Source: Christensenella sp. UBA5327
Lineage (GTDB): Bacteria; Bacillota; Clostridia; Christensenellales; Aristaeellaceae
DNA length: 29,988 bases
Direction: 5' to 3'
Assembly: GCA_002411105.1 (NCBI GenBank)
Contig: DHQX01000039.1
Location: 1-29,988 of the forward strand
Position 1 is the stretch's first letter. Each line of letters begins with the position of its first letter. The translations under genes and the position numbers were made by a program. Under the pieces are notes generated by a model. The model was not told where the DNA came from. It ran no database searches and saw nothing but the letters and a program-made list of their open reading frames with translations. This document shows positions 1 to 7,330 of this stretch, one piece after another.

Positions 1-5
1 GTTGG

Positions 6-611
6 TTATTCAGGAGACACTAAATAGATAATCGAAGGCATGGGCACAAGTCCTCCGATACGGGCGCTGAGCCATTCAAACTCCGGCGCCGCATACCCTG
101 GCCCCACACCATAGGCCAACGGAATGCCAATGCCCCCCGACCAAAAACGTGCAAGCCCCCGGGCGATATTCATGGAAGCCAAGGTGACGATAAAAGCCTG
201 AATCTTCATCCGGGTAACCACGGTCCCATTAAACAGGCCGTATAAAGCGCCGATTAACAAGGAAATAAGCACCGTGGGAATGAACCCCAGTCCATTTTTC
301 ACCATCAGCGCTGCGCTGCCAGTAGATACCAGCCCCAGAACCGATCCCACCGAAAGATCAATATCCCCCAGCAGGATAATCATCGTCATGCCAATGGCGA
401 TGATGCCATTTTCAGACACTGCCCGAAGGATGTTCATGAAATTGCGTACATCCAGGAACAGGTTCCGCCCATCCTTGACGTTGATAATCGAGGCAGTGGC
501 AAAAATCGCAATAAGCGCTATATATGCCTGTGATTTTTTCAGGAATGCAAATATCTCCGCTCTGCGTTGCTCCTGTCTGAGAGTAGGAACTGGGCTTTGC
601 TGCTGGATCAT
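6..611 (-). pseudogene. Truncated sugar ABC transporter permease (RbsC/BPD_transp_2 family)
   Basis: This is the inner-membrane channel subunit of a ribose/galactose-type sugar importer. The 201 residues include several hydrophobic segments and the family core GDIDLSVGSVLGL (about residues 82-94), which matches the RbsC/XylH family. The family is usually about 310-340 residues. Here the protein matches to about PMPSIIYL and then ends in VSPE and a TAA at 6-8, so roughly the C-terminal third, with the last membrane helices, is missing. Its ATG (609-611) overlaps the stop of the upstream ATPase (ATGA), so the two are translationally coupled. The break lies within about 20 bases of the window edge. 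A mobile-element insertion, a frameshift or an assembly join could each explain it. Family assignment is firm; calling it a pseudogene is inference. Confidence 0.75.
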
Positions 612-2131
612 ATGGCTTTCTCCTTTGTCAGGGTGGCCGCAAAGAGGATATCCTCTTGCGTGGCCTGATTTTTCATGAATTCACCCGACACGCGCCCCTC
701 ACATAGGGTGATAATCCGGTCAGATATGCCCATCAGCTCCGGCAAATCAGAAGAAACCACGATGATGCCGATGCCTTGGGCGGCCAGCCGGTTAATCAAT
801 GTATAGATCTCCGCTTTGGCCCCCACATCAATGCCCCGGGTGGGTTCATCCAACAAAAGCACCTTGGGATTGGTCATCAGCCACCTGGCGAGAATGACCT
901 TTTGCTGGTTGCCGCCTGACAAACTCTGGGCCAATGTAAAGGTGCCAGGTGCCTTGACACTCAGGCTTATCATCTGCTGCTGCCATTCCTTGTACTCCTC
1001 CTGACGGCGCATCACCCCGAAGGGAGAGAAGTGCCTGAGCTTGGGTAAGGACATGTTCTCTCCGATGCAGCGCAGCGGCACCAGGCCCTTGCCCTTGCGG
1101 TCCTCAGTGGCAAAAGAAATGCCTGCGGAAATGGCGGCAGCCGGCGAGGTCAGCTTATGTGCCTTTCCCCCCAGAAAAATATCCCCCGTAACATGGGACG
1201 CATTCACACCAAAGAGTGTCTCCATAAGCTCCGAACGCCCTGCACCCAGCAACCCACCGATTCCCAGCACCTCACCCGCACGCAAAGAAAACGAAATATC
1301 TTTAAGGGATCGCTTGAAACTGCCCGCCGGGAAGGTAACATTCAGATGCTCAACCCGCAGCACCTCATTCGCTGCATGAGGATCTCTGGAAGGGTAGATG
1401 TCTTCAACCTCCCTGCCAACCATCATGGAAATAAGCTGCCCTTCCGCAGTATTCTGCGTGTTCACTGTATCCACATAGCGCCCATCCCGCAGGACGGTAA
1501 TGCGGTCGGAGATGACAAACACCTCCTCCATGCGATGGGTAATGTAAATGATGCCCACGCCACGCTCTTTTAGCCGGTTAATCACAACAAAAAGCCGCCG
1601 GGATTCCGCTTTGGACAAGGCGCTGGTGGGCTCATCCATAATCAGAATCCGGGCATTCAGCGAAATAGCCTTGGCAATTTCCACCATCTGCTGCTCTACC
1701 ACCCGCAAAGACCTCACCAGGCGAGTAGGATGAATATCTGATTCAAGCATCGCCAAGTAGTATGCTGCCTCTTTCTCTTGGGCTTGCTTGTTGACAATAC
1801 CGACCTTGTTCGTGATTTCGCGCCCCATGAAGAAGTTTTCAGCCACAGACATCTCACGCACCAGCTGAAGCTCCTGGTGAATTTTGGCCACTCCCAGGGA
1901 GCGGGCCGTCAAGGGGCTGGTAATAACAGCCTTTTTGCCATCAATGAAAATATCCCCTTTATAATTGACAATGGAACCGGAAAGAATATTCATCAGGGTG
2001 GACTTTCCAGCGCCGTTCTCCCCCATAAGAGCCAAAACTTCCCCTGCGCGCAGGGTGATGCCCACATTGTCCAACGCCTGGACAACGCCAAAGTTCTTGC
2101 TGATTCCGGTCATCGTCAACAGATCGGTCAT
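608..2131 (-). CDS. Sugar ABC transporter ATP-binding protein (RbsA/MglA/XylG type, double NBD)
   Basis: This cytoplasmic ATPase drives import of a monosaccharide through the permease encoded next to it. It has the tandem two-domain layout of the family. The first half has Walker A GENGAGKST and Walker B ILIMDEPTSAL. The second half has a degenerate P-loop (GGLLGAGRSE), a good signature (LSGGNQQKV) and Walker B VLLLDEPTRGID, the usual asymmetry of RbsA-like proteins. I chose the ATG at 2131 (507 residues) because GGAGG lies 4 bases upstream; the ATG at 2167 would add 12 residues without a ribosome binding site. A sigma-A-like promoter lies upstream at 2192-2220. No substrate-binding protein gene is visible; it may lie beyond the left edge. 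The substrate cannot be named. Confidence 0.92.
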   Translation of the reverse strand: MTDLLTMTGISKNFGVVQALDNVGITLRAGEVLALMGENGAGKSTLMNILSGSIVNYKGDIFIDGKKAVITSPLTARSLGVAKIHQELQLVREMSVAENFFMGREITNKVGIVNKQAQEKEAAYYLAMLESDIHPTRLVRSLRVVEQQMVEIAKAISLNARILIMDEPTSALSKAESRRLFVVINRLKERGVGIIYITHRMEEVFVISDRITVLRDGRYVDTVNTQNTAEGQLISMMVGREVEDIYPSRDPHAANEVLRVEHLNVTFPAGSFKRSLKDISFSLRAGEVLGIGGLLGAGRSELMETLFGVNASHVTGDIFLGGKAHKLTSPAAAISAGISFATEDRKGKGLVPLRCIGENMSLPKLRHFSPFGVMRRQEEYKEWQQQMISLSVKAPGTFTLAQSLSGGNQQKVILARWLMTNPKVLLLDEPTRGIDVGAKAEIYTLINRLAAQGIGIIVVSSDLPELMGISDRIITLCEGRVSGEFMKNQATQEDILFAATLTKEKAI

Positions 2132-2191
2132 GACACCTCCATTAGCAAAAAACGTTTTCTCGACCACATATCATCAATTTCTTTCAGAGTC

Positions 2192-2220
2192 ACTTTAACA
2201 CAAGGGGAAATACGGGTCAA
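2192..2220 (-). promoter_or_regulatory. Promoter for the sugar ABC genes
   Basis: On the minus strand TTGACC (2215-2220) is followed after exactly 17 bases by TAAAGT (2192-2197), a good sigma-A match (5/6 and 4/6). It points at the ATPase start at 2131, leaving a leader of about 55 bases. Confidence 0.6.
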
Positions 2221-2333
2221 GGCGATTTTATTGTATTCCTTCAGTTTTCAGCGAATCTGCAGAGGAATTGAAGTTGCGTGAAAAAGAGCGGATGTCAAAC
2301 CCAATTGTTCCAGCACCATTGGACTTCAAAATA

Positions 2334-2342
2334 TGGTACAAT
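2334..2342 (+). promoter_or_regulatory. Extended -10 promoter for the PfkB kinase
   Basis: TG-G-TACAAT gives an extended -10 element (TG at 2334-2335, TACAAT at 2337-2342). No good -35 lies at 16-18 bases, so this would be an extended -10 promoter. The kinase ATG follows about 43 bases later, with AGGAGG at 2374-2379. Confidence 0.45.
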
Positions 2343-2384
2343 TAATGCCATTAGAATTCACACCCCTTTATACAGGAGGCTGAC

Positions 2385-3395
2385 ATGAACCGAAACGGCA
2401 TCTGCGTGGCAGGAAACCTGATTGTGGACATCAACTATCACGTTTCTGCCTTTCCCAGCCCCGGGCAATTGGTGACCATCCTGGAGGACAAGACCATGAC
2501 CGTGGGCGGTTTGGCCTGCAACGTGGGCATTGACCTGGCCATGCTTGACCGGGAGCTGCCTATCCACATCCTGGGCTGCCTGGGGGATGATCCGGAGGGC
2601 CGGCTTATCATGGCCCAGTTCGCCAAACACAAAAATATCAACACCACCGGCATCGCCACCTGCGGGCAGACCTCCTACACCCTGGCCATGAACGACGCCA
2701 CCACCCGGGAGCGCACCTTTTTCCAGTTTCGCGGCGCCAATGCCGCCTTTGATGGCAAGGACATCGCCTGGGACAGCATCCCTGCCAAAATATTCCACGC
2801 CGGGTATATCCTGCTGATGGACGGCTTGGACGCGGAGGACCCGGAATACGGCACCAACATGGCCCGGATGCTGGCTGACGCCAGGAAGCAGGGCATGCTC
2901 ACCTCGGTTGACATTGTCAGCGAGGCCAGCGACCGCTTTAGTAAGCTTGTGCCCCCGGCGCTAAAGCATGTGGACTACTGCATCATCAACGAATATGAGG
3001 CCGGAAAGACCACCGGCATCCCCCTGCGGGATGAGGCGGGCAAGCTCAACAAGCAGCTGATGCCAGACGCCCTTCACGCGCTCAAGGCCCTGGGCGTTAC
3101 CCGTTGGGCCGCCATCCACGTGCCAGAGGGCTGCTTTGGCCTGGACGAGCATGGCAGCTTCATCAGCCTGCCCAGCCTGAAGCTGCCCCATGATTTCATC
3201 CGCAGCACCACCGGCGCCGGCGACGCCTTTTGCGCTGGCGTCCTCTATGGGGCGCATGAAGACATGCCCCTCAAGGAAGCCCTGCGCCTGGGCACCGCCG
3301 CCGCCGCTGCCTCCCTGGGCGCTTCCGACGCCAACTCAGGCGTGCGCCTGCTGCGGGATTCTATGGATTTTTACTATGAGTTAGGCGGGGAATAG
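2385..3395 (+). CDS. PfkB-family carbohydrate kinase
   Basis: This is a ribokinase-like cytoplasmic enzyme that phosphorylates a sugar or sugar derivative with ATP. The N-terminus has the typical GNLIVDI strand, then the sugar-binding signature GGLACNVGIDLAML (about residues 41-54). Near the C-terminus is the second PfkB signature STTGAGDAFCAGVLYG (about 271-286); the aspartate of GAGD is the expected catalytic base. At 336 residues it is a normal family length. AGGAGG 5 bases before the ATG fixes the start. It is divergent from the sugar ABC genes and converges tail to tail, with a 13-base gap, on the polyol-phosphate dehydrogenase gene. That context suggests carbohydrate catabolism. The exact sugar cannot be read from sequence; fructokinase, ribokinase or adenosine-kinase-like roles are all possible. 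Confidence 0.9.
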   Translation: MNRNGICVAGNLIVDINYHVSAFPSPGQLVTILEDKTMTVGGLACNVGIDLAMLDRELPIHILGCLGDDPEGRLIMAQFAKHKNINTTGIATCGQTSYTLAMNDATTRERTFFQFRGANAAFDGKDIAWDSIPAKIFHAGYILLMDGLDAEDPEYGTNMARMLADARKQGMLTSVDIVSEASDRFSKLVPPALKHVDYCIINEYEAGKTTGIPLRDEAGKLNKQLMPDALHALKALGVTRWAAIHVPEGCFGLDEHGSFISLPSLKLPHDFIRSTTGAGDAFCAGVLYGAHEDMPLKEALRLGTAAAAASLGASDANSGVRLLRDSMDFYYELGGE

Positions 3396-3408
3396 TCCCT
3401 CTTTTGCG

Positions 3409-4620
3409 TTACACCACCGGCTCCAAGTGCTTCCGCTTGCCTTCTGACGCAGCCAGCCGCAGTTCCGCCACGCTCGCACCTTTTATAAGCAGCTGCATAT
3501 AGCCCATGATGATGCCCGAGAGCTCTGTTTCAGCGCCCAGCCCGCTGAGTGCGCTGAGCGCTTTTTGCGCCGCTTCCTCTGTCACCTCAAGGCTTTGCTC
3601 TTTCATGTGCTGGTATAGCGCCAGTGCTGCCCCCAGGGCGATGTAGTCAGGCCGCACACCCATCTCCAGGCACAGCAGCGCTGAGCCTATCATCCGGTCA
3701 TCCCGCGCCATTTTCCTGGCGATATCCGCCCCCACCCGCTGGCAGGTGTCCCCCAGCCCGGTGTTGGCGAAACGGCCCAGCAAATCCCAAATATGGTTCA
3801 GCAGCGCGTCCGCCGGCACCTGATAGCGCCGATACAGCGCCGTCAGGCTCTCCAGCATCGCGTTTTGGGTGACCAGCGCCGTGTCCGCGTCCATGATCGC
3901 TTCAGCGATATAGGTTTTCTCGGCATAGTGCCCCAAATAGGCGCAGGTGGCGTGCCCCATGTTGTGCACAAACAGCTTGCGCCTGATGTAATAGTCAAAG
4001 GGCGTAAAGGGCGTAAGCCCGGGGAGGTCGGGGATCTCCCCCTTGAACCCCGCCTTGTCCACCGGCAAAAAGGCATATTCCTCAACGCACACCCGCAATG
4101 GGTCGCCATCCCGCATGGCCTCTGTCTGCACCGGCACCATGCGCCCAATGGAGGCCTCCACCAGCCCCACGCGCTGGTCAAATAGCTGCTGCTCCTCTGG
4201 GGTCATGTGGCTTTTAATCAGCCCCGCCAGCACCAGATGGGCGTCCATCAGGTTCTCGCACACGATGATGTCAAGGGTTTTATCAGTCCTGGCAAAGCGC
4301 CGCCTGATCCCCTCGGCCAACACCGGCGCAATCAGCGGCAGGATCTTGGCGCCAAGGGCGGTCGCCATGATGTCAGCGCTGGCGATGGCCTCAGCCACTT
4401 TGCCCGCATCCTTGCCATCAATGGCCTCAAAGTGACCCACCGGCTGATCCTCATGCGCCTGGTCCCGGATCACCCGGAGGGGGTAAGTGCCCCTTGCGTT
4501 CAGCGCGTCCACCAGCTCCCGGTTCACATCCACATACTGGACAAAATAGCCGCCCCGCTCAAACACCGGCCCGATAAACCCCCGGCCGATGTTTCCGGCC
4601 CCATACATCACCGCGCGCAT
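3409..4620 (-). CDS. mtlD: Mannitol-1-phosphate 5-dehydrogenase-like protein
   Basis: This NAD-dependent polyol-phosphate dehydrogenase family member probably interconverts a hexitol phosphate and a ketose phosphate. The N-terminal Rossmann motif YGAGNIGRGFIG is the MtlD signature, and DVNRELVDALNARGTY follows as in E. coli MtlD. CENLMDA and the catalytic-domain motif KLFVHNMGHATCAYLGH (about residues 205-225, the K-x4-N-x2-H pattern of polyol-specific long-chain dehydrogenases) are present. It has 403 residues, against about 380 for E. coli MtlD. The reading frame stays open far upstream, but the ATG at 4620 has AAGGAGG five bases before it and begins exactly at the Rossmann fold. No mannitol PTS gene is seen here, so the substrate may be another polyol phosphate; the symbol states family membership only. 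Confidence 0.8.
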   Translation of the reverse strand: MRAVMYGAGNIGRGFIGPVFERGGYFVQYVDVNRELVDALNARGTYPLRVIRDQAHEDQPVGHFEAIDGKDAGKVAEAIASADIMATALGAKILPLIAPVLAEGIRRRFARTDKTLDIIVCENLMDAHLVLAGLIKSHMTPEEQQLFDQRVGLVEASIGRMVPVQTEAMRDGDPLRVCVEEYAFLPVDKAGFKGEIPDLPGLTPFTPFDYYIRRKLFVHNMGHATCAYLGHYAEKTYIAEAIMDADTALVTQNAMLESLTALYRRYQVPADALLNHIWDLLGRFANTGLGDTCQRVGADIARKMARDDRMIGSALLCLEMGVRPDYIALGAALALYQHMKEQSLEVTEEAAQKALSALSGLGAETELSGIIMGYMQLLIKGASVAELRLAASEGKRKHLEPVV

Positions 4621-4650
4621 GCCTGCCTCCTTATGTCTTCCGGCGCGCCC

Positions 4651-4679
4651 TTGCGCCTGGCTCCGCCCCATTGTACAAT
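4651..4679 (+). promoter_or_regulatory. Promoter for the DUF4432 gene
   Basis: TTGCGC (4651-4656), 17 bases, TACAAT (4674-4679). The -10 lies in the palindrome ATTGTACAAT (4670-4679), which also reads as a -10 on the other strand. The gene starts at 4717 with AAGGAGG at 4705-4711. Confidence 0.5.
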
Positions 4680-4698
4680 CCCTCATAGCAGCATACAA
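4670..4698 (-). promoter_or_regulatory. Divergent promoter for the mtlD-like gene, sharing the same -10 palindrome
   Basis: On the minus strand TTGTAT (4693-4698), 17 bases, TACAAT (4670-4675). It overlaps the plus-strand promoter over the palindrome ATTGTACAAT, so one polymerase or one repressor would affect both genes. The -35 is weak (3/6). Confidence 0.4.
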
Positions 4699-4716
4699 GC
4701 AAAAAAGGAGGAAACC

Positions 4717-5754
4717 ATGAAAAAATCCCAGGAACAGGCCCTGCGCCAGAAAGCAGGCAACCTGGAGAGCCTTTGCGGCATCAAGGACTACACCTTCAAC
4801 GATGGCCCCGCCCGGGGCATGCGCGCGTTTGAGTTGGATAACGGCCAGGGCACCCGCCTCACCGTGCTCCCGGACCGGGGCCTGGATATCCCCAGCCTCA
4901 GCTTCAAGGGCACAAACGTGGCCTTCCAATCCAAAACCGGCCTGCGCTCCCCCTTCCTCTATCAGGAAGAAGGGGTCAGGGGCTTCCTCAAGCAGTTCAA
5001 CGCAGGGCTGCTCACCACCTGCGGCCTCACCTATGCCGGCGCCCCCGCCACTGAGGACGGCCAGGCGCTGGGCCTTCACGGGCCATACAGCAACCTGCCA
5101 GCGGAGAAAGTCACCTCCCGCACCCTTTATGACGGGGACGAGATGGTGCTTGAGATCTCAGGCCAGGTGCGCCAGGCCCAGGTGTTTGAGGAAAACCTGG
5201 TGCTCTCCCGCACCCTTCGCCTGCACACCGAGAAAAACGTTCTTGAGATTGAGGACACCGTGGAGAACCAGGGCTTCGCCAAAACGCCCCTCATGCTGGT
5301 CTACCACGTGAATTTCGGTTACCCAATGCTGGATGAAGGCGCGCGCGTCTACACCTCAGCCGGGCAGATCACCCCCCGGGATGACACCGCCCAGGCCAAC
5401 TTTGACAAGCATTCCCTTATGGAGGCCCCCGGCGTCCTGCGCCCTGAGGAGTGCTTCTTCCACACCCAGCACCCGGATACCGGCGCCTATGCCATGCTCC
5501 ACAACGAAAGCCTGGGCATGGCCGCCATCCTGCACTTTGACGCCAAAGCGCTCCCCCTGCTGTGCCAGTGGAAGTGTATGCGCGCGGGTGACTACGCCCT
5601 GGGCCTTGAGCCCACCACCTCCGGTGTCATGGGCCGCCCGGCAGCCCGAGCCGATGGCAGCCTTCAGTTCCTGGAGGCCGGGGAAAGCAGGACGTTTAGG
5701 ATGTCACTGACCCTGACGGATGATACAGGGACGATAAAGAAATATATGAAATAA
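4717..5754 (+). CDS. DUF4432 / aldose 1-epimerase-like protein
   Basis: This is a beta-sandwich protein of the galactose-mutarotase superfamily (DUF4432 group), proposed to act on the anomeric carbon of a sugar. It has 345 residues, normal for the group. Recognisable parts are LPDRGLDIPSLSFKG near residue 50, GLHGPYSNLPAEK (about 118-130, with the conserved histidine of the group), YHVNFGYPMLDEG near 200 and LEPTTSGVMGR near the C-terminus. The start is the ATG at 4717 with AAGGAGG five bases upstream; the frame is open further left across the antisense of the neighbouring gene, but that part is not real. It is divergent from the mtlD-like gene and probably co-regulated with it. The precise substrate of this group is poorly known; lyxose, mannose or sulfoquinovose-type mutarotation are possible. 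Confidence 0.85.
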   Translation: MKKSQEQALRQKAGNLESLCGIKDYTFNDGPARGMRAFELDNGQGTRLTVLPDRGLDIPSLSFKGTNVAFQSKTGLRSPFLYQEEGVRGFLKQFNAGLLTTCGLTYAGAPATEDGQALGLHGPYSNLPAEKVTSRTLYDGDEMVLEISGQVRQAQVFEENLVLSRTLRLHTEKNVLEIEDTVENQGFAKTPLMLVYHVNFGYPMLDEGARVYTSAGQITPRDDTAQANFDKHSLMEAPGVLRPEECFFHTQHPDTGAYAMLHNESLGMAAILHFDAKALPLLCQWKCMRAGDYALGLEPTTSGVMGRPAARADGSLQFLEAGESRTFRMSLTLTDDTGTIKKYMK

Positions 5755-5764
5755 ATGGTGTTTT

Positions 5765-5801
5765 TTCGGGGAGGGCTCTTTTGAAAAAGAGCCCTCCCGA
5801 A
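5765..5801 (+). terminator. Hairpin downstream of the DUF4432 gene
   Basis: A stem pairs TTCGGG(G)AGGGCTCTTTT with AAAAGAGCCCTCCCGAA, 17 base pairs with one bulged G and a very short loop. It lies 10 bases after the stop. No T-run follows on the plus strand; instead comes AACCCC and an ACTTT box, a layout repeated in reverse at 5871-5902. Probably a 3' end signal. Confidence 0.55.
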
Positions 5802-5870
5802 CCCCTCCCAGAAAACTTTAATAAATCAAAATACTATTCTAAATCAATATCATTCCAAAGTTCTTTGGGG

Positions 5871-5902
5871 TTTGGGGGCTTTCTTTTAAGAAAGCCCCCA
5901 AA
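5871..5902 (-). terminator. Perfect hairpin downstream of the amino-acid ABC ATPase
   Basis: A 15-base arm TTTGGGGGCTTTCTT is perfectly complementary to AAGAAAGCCCCCAAA around two central T. Read on the minus strand it lies about 20 bases after the ATPase stop and is followed by AAACCCC and AACTTT, like the hairpin at 5765-5801 on the other strand. The two face each other between convergent genes. Confidence 0.55.
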
Positions 5903-5922
5903 AATCGTCTTTCCCCTCCCCC

Positions 5923-6648
5923 TCACCTCAGCACCTTTCCCAAAAACTCCTTGGTCCGGGGGTTCTGTGGGTGATTGAATATCGCCTCAGGCGGGCCTTG
6001 CTCTGCGATCTGCCCCTCGTCCATGAAGAGGACGCGGGTGGAGACCTCCCGGGCGAAGCCCATTTCGTGGGTGACGATGATGGTGGTCATGCCGTTTTTG
6101 ACCAGGTCCTGGATGACCGCCAGCACCTCCCCCACCATTTCGGGGTCAAGGGCGCTGGTGGGCTCATCAAAGAGCATCACCTCAGGGTCCATGGCCAGCG
6201 CCCGCACGATGGCCAGGCGCTGCTTTTGCCCGCCTGAGAGGCGGCGGGGGTGCTCCGCGGCCTTATCGGAAAGACCCACCCGGGCCAGCAGTTGCCTGCC
6301 ATAGTCCTCCGCGTCGGCTTTGGAGCGTTTTTTCAGCATCACCGGGGCCAGGGTCACGTTTTCCAGCACCGTGAGGTGAGGAAACACGTTGAAGTGCTGG
6401 AACACCATGCCCATCCTCTGCCGGTACAGGTCAATGTCAATGCCCTTCTGGGTGAGGTCAACGCCGTCAAAGAACACCGAGCCTGAGGTGGGCACCTCAA
6501 GCAGGTTCAGACACCTGAGGAAAGTGGACTTGCCGGAGCCGGACGGCCCGATGATGGACACCACCTCCCCATCCTGAATCCTCTCGCTGATGTCCCGCAG
6601 CACCCCCAGATCGCCAAAGGTTTTATACAGGCTGACCGTCTCAATCAC
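5923..6648 (-). CDS. Polar amino acid ABC transporter ATP-binding protein (GlnQ/HisP type)
   Basis: This ATPase subunit powers amino-acid uptake with the permease encoded immediately upstream. Motifs in order: Walker A GPSGSGKST (34-42), Q-loop VFQHFNVFPHLTV (about 82-94), signature LSGGQKQR (137-144), Walker B VMLFDEPTSALDP (157-169) and H-loop VTHEMGFA. At 241 residues it has the standard GlnQ length. I chose GTG at 6646-6648: it starts with the usual (M)IETV, has GGAGG 10 bases upstream, and overlaps the permease stop by 8 bases, a normal coupled arrangement. The ATG at 6675 would add nine residues within the permease frame. The substrate is unknown; the PAAT family takes up glutamine, histidine, arginine, cystine and similar amino acids. 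Confidence 0.95.
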   Translation of the reverse strand: MIETVSLYKTFGDLGVLRDISERIQDGEVVSIIGPSGSGKSTFLRCLNLLEVPTSGSVFFDGVDLTQKGIDIDLYRQRMGMVFQHFNVFPHLTVLENVTLAPVMLKKRSKADAEDYGRQLLARVGLSDKAAEHPRRLSGGQKQRLAIVRALAMDPEVMLFDEPTSALDPEMVGEVLAVIQDLVKNGMTTIIVTHEMGFAREVSTRVLFMDEGQIAEQGPPEAIFNHPQNPRTKEFLGKVLR

Positions 6649-7318
6649 TGACCTGGAGCCTCCTTTCAAACGCATTGACCGCCTTGGAGAGGGTGAAGGT
6701 GAGGATAAAATAGATGACCCCCACCACCACCAAAGGCTCTATCACCAGGTACATGCTGCCCCTGACGGTTGAATACTGGGTCATCAGGTCGCCCACAAAG
6801 AAGGTGGAAGCCAGGGAGGTCTCCTTGATGACGGTGACAAACTCGTTGCCCAGGGCGGGCAGGATGTTTTTAACCGCCTGGGGCATCACAATGCGCAGCA
6901 TGGTCTGCCGGGCGTTAAGCCCCAGGGTCCTGGCCGCCTCGGTCTGGCCGTAGTCCACTGCCTGGATGCCCGCGCGCACCACCTCGCACACATAAGCGGA
7001 GGAGTTGATGACCAGGGCGATGGACACGCAGGCGAACTTGGAGAGGTTGAGCATCGGCAAAAGCTCTGGCAGCATGAAGTAGAACAGGTAAAGCTGCAGC
7101 AGCAGCGGCGTGCCCCGGATCACCTCCACATAGCCCGAGGCAAAGCCGCTGACCAGTTTGTTCTGGCTCCGGCGCATCAGCGCCAGGATGGAGCCAAGCA
7201 CCGTGCCAAACAGCACCGTGATAAAGCTCAGCAGCAGCGTGTACCCCGCCCCCTGCAAAAACAGCGCCCAGTATTTGCTGAGCACCCGGCCTATGTTCGG
7301 GACAAAATTAGTAAACAT
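6641..7318 (-). CDS. Polar amino acid ABC transporter permease (HisM/GlnP family)
   Basis: This is a membrane channel subunit of an amino-acid importer. It has 225 residues and about five hydrophobic segments; the first follows FLQGAGYTLLLSF, the classic N-terminal start of the family. The conserved EVIRGTPLLLQLYLFYF stretch (about residues 64-80) and the EAA loop EAARTLGLNARQTM (about 131-144), which docks on the ATPase, are present. AAGGAGAGAGG directly precedes the ATG. The gene sits 12 bases after the dehydrogenase and overlaps the ATPase, so it is in a four-gene operon. Only one permease gene is present, implying a homodimeric channel. Confidence 0.95.
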   Translation of the reverse strand: MFTNFVPNIGRVLSKYWALFLQGAGYTLLLSFITVLFGTVLGSILALMRRSQNKLVSGFASGYVEVIRGTPLLLQLYLFYFMLPELLPMLNLSKFACVSIALVINSSAYVCEVVRAGIQAVDYGQTEAARTLGLNARQTMLRIVMPQAVKNILPALGNEFVTVIKETSLASTFFVGDLMTQYSTVRGSMYLVIEPLVVVGVIYFILTFTLSKAVNAFERRLQVSD

Positions 7319-7330
7319 CCTCTCTCCTTA

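Noticed and set aside
4207..4716. N-terminal extension of the DUF4432 frame
   Set aside because: It is antisense to the mtlD-like gene; the ATG at 4717 has an ideal ribosome binding site and gives normal family length.
4621..5079. N-terminal extension of the mtlD-like frame
   Set aside because: The extension is antisense to the DUF4432 gene. The ATG at 4620 has AAGGAGG and begins exactly at the Rossmann fold.
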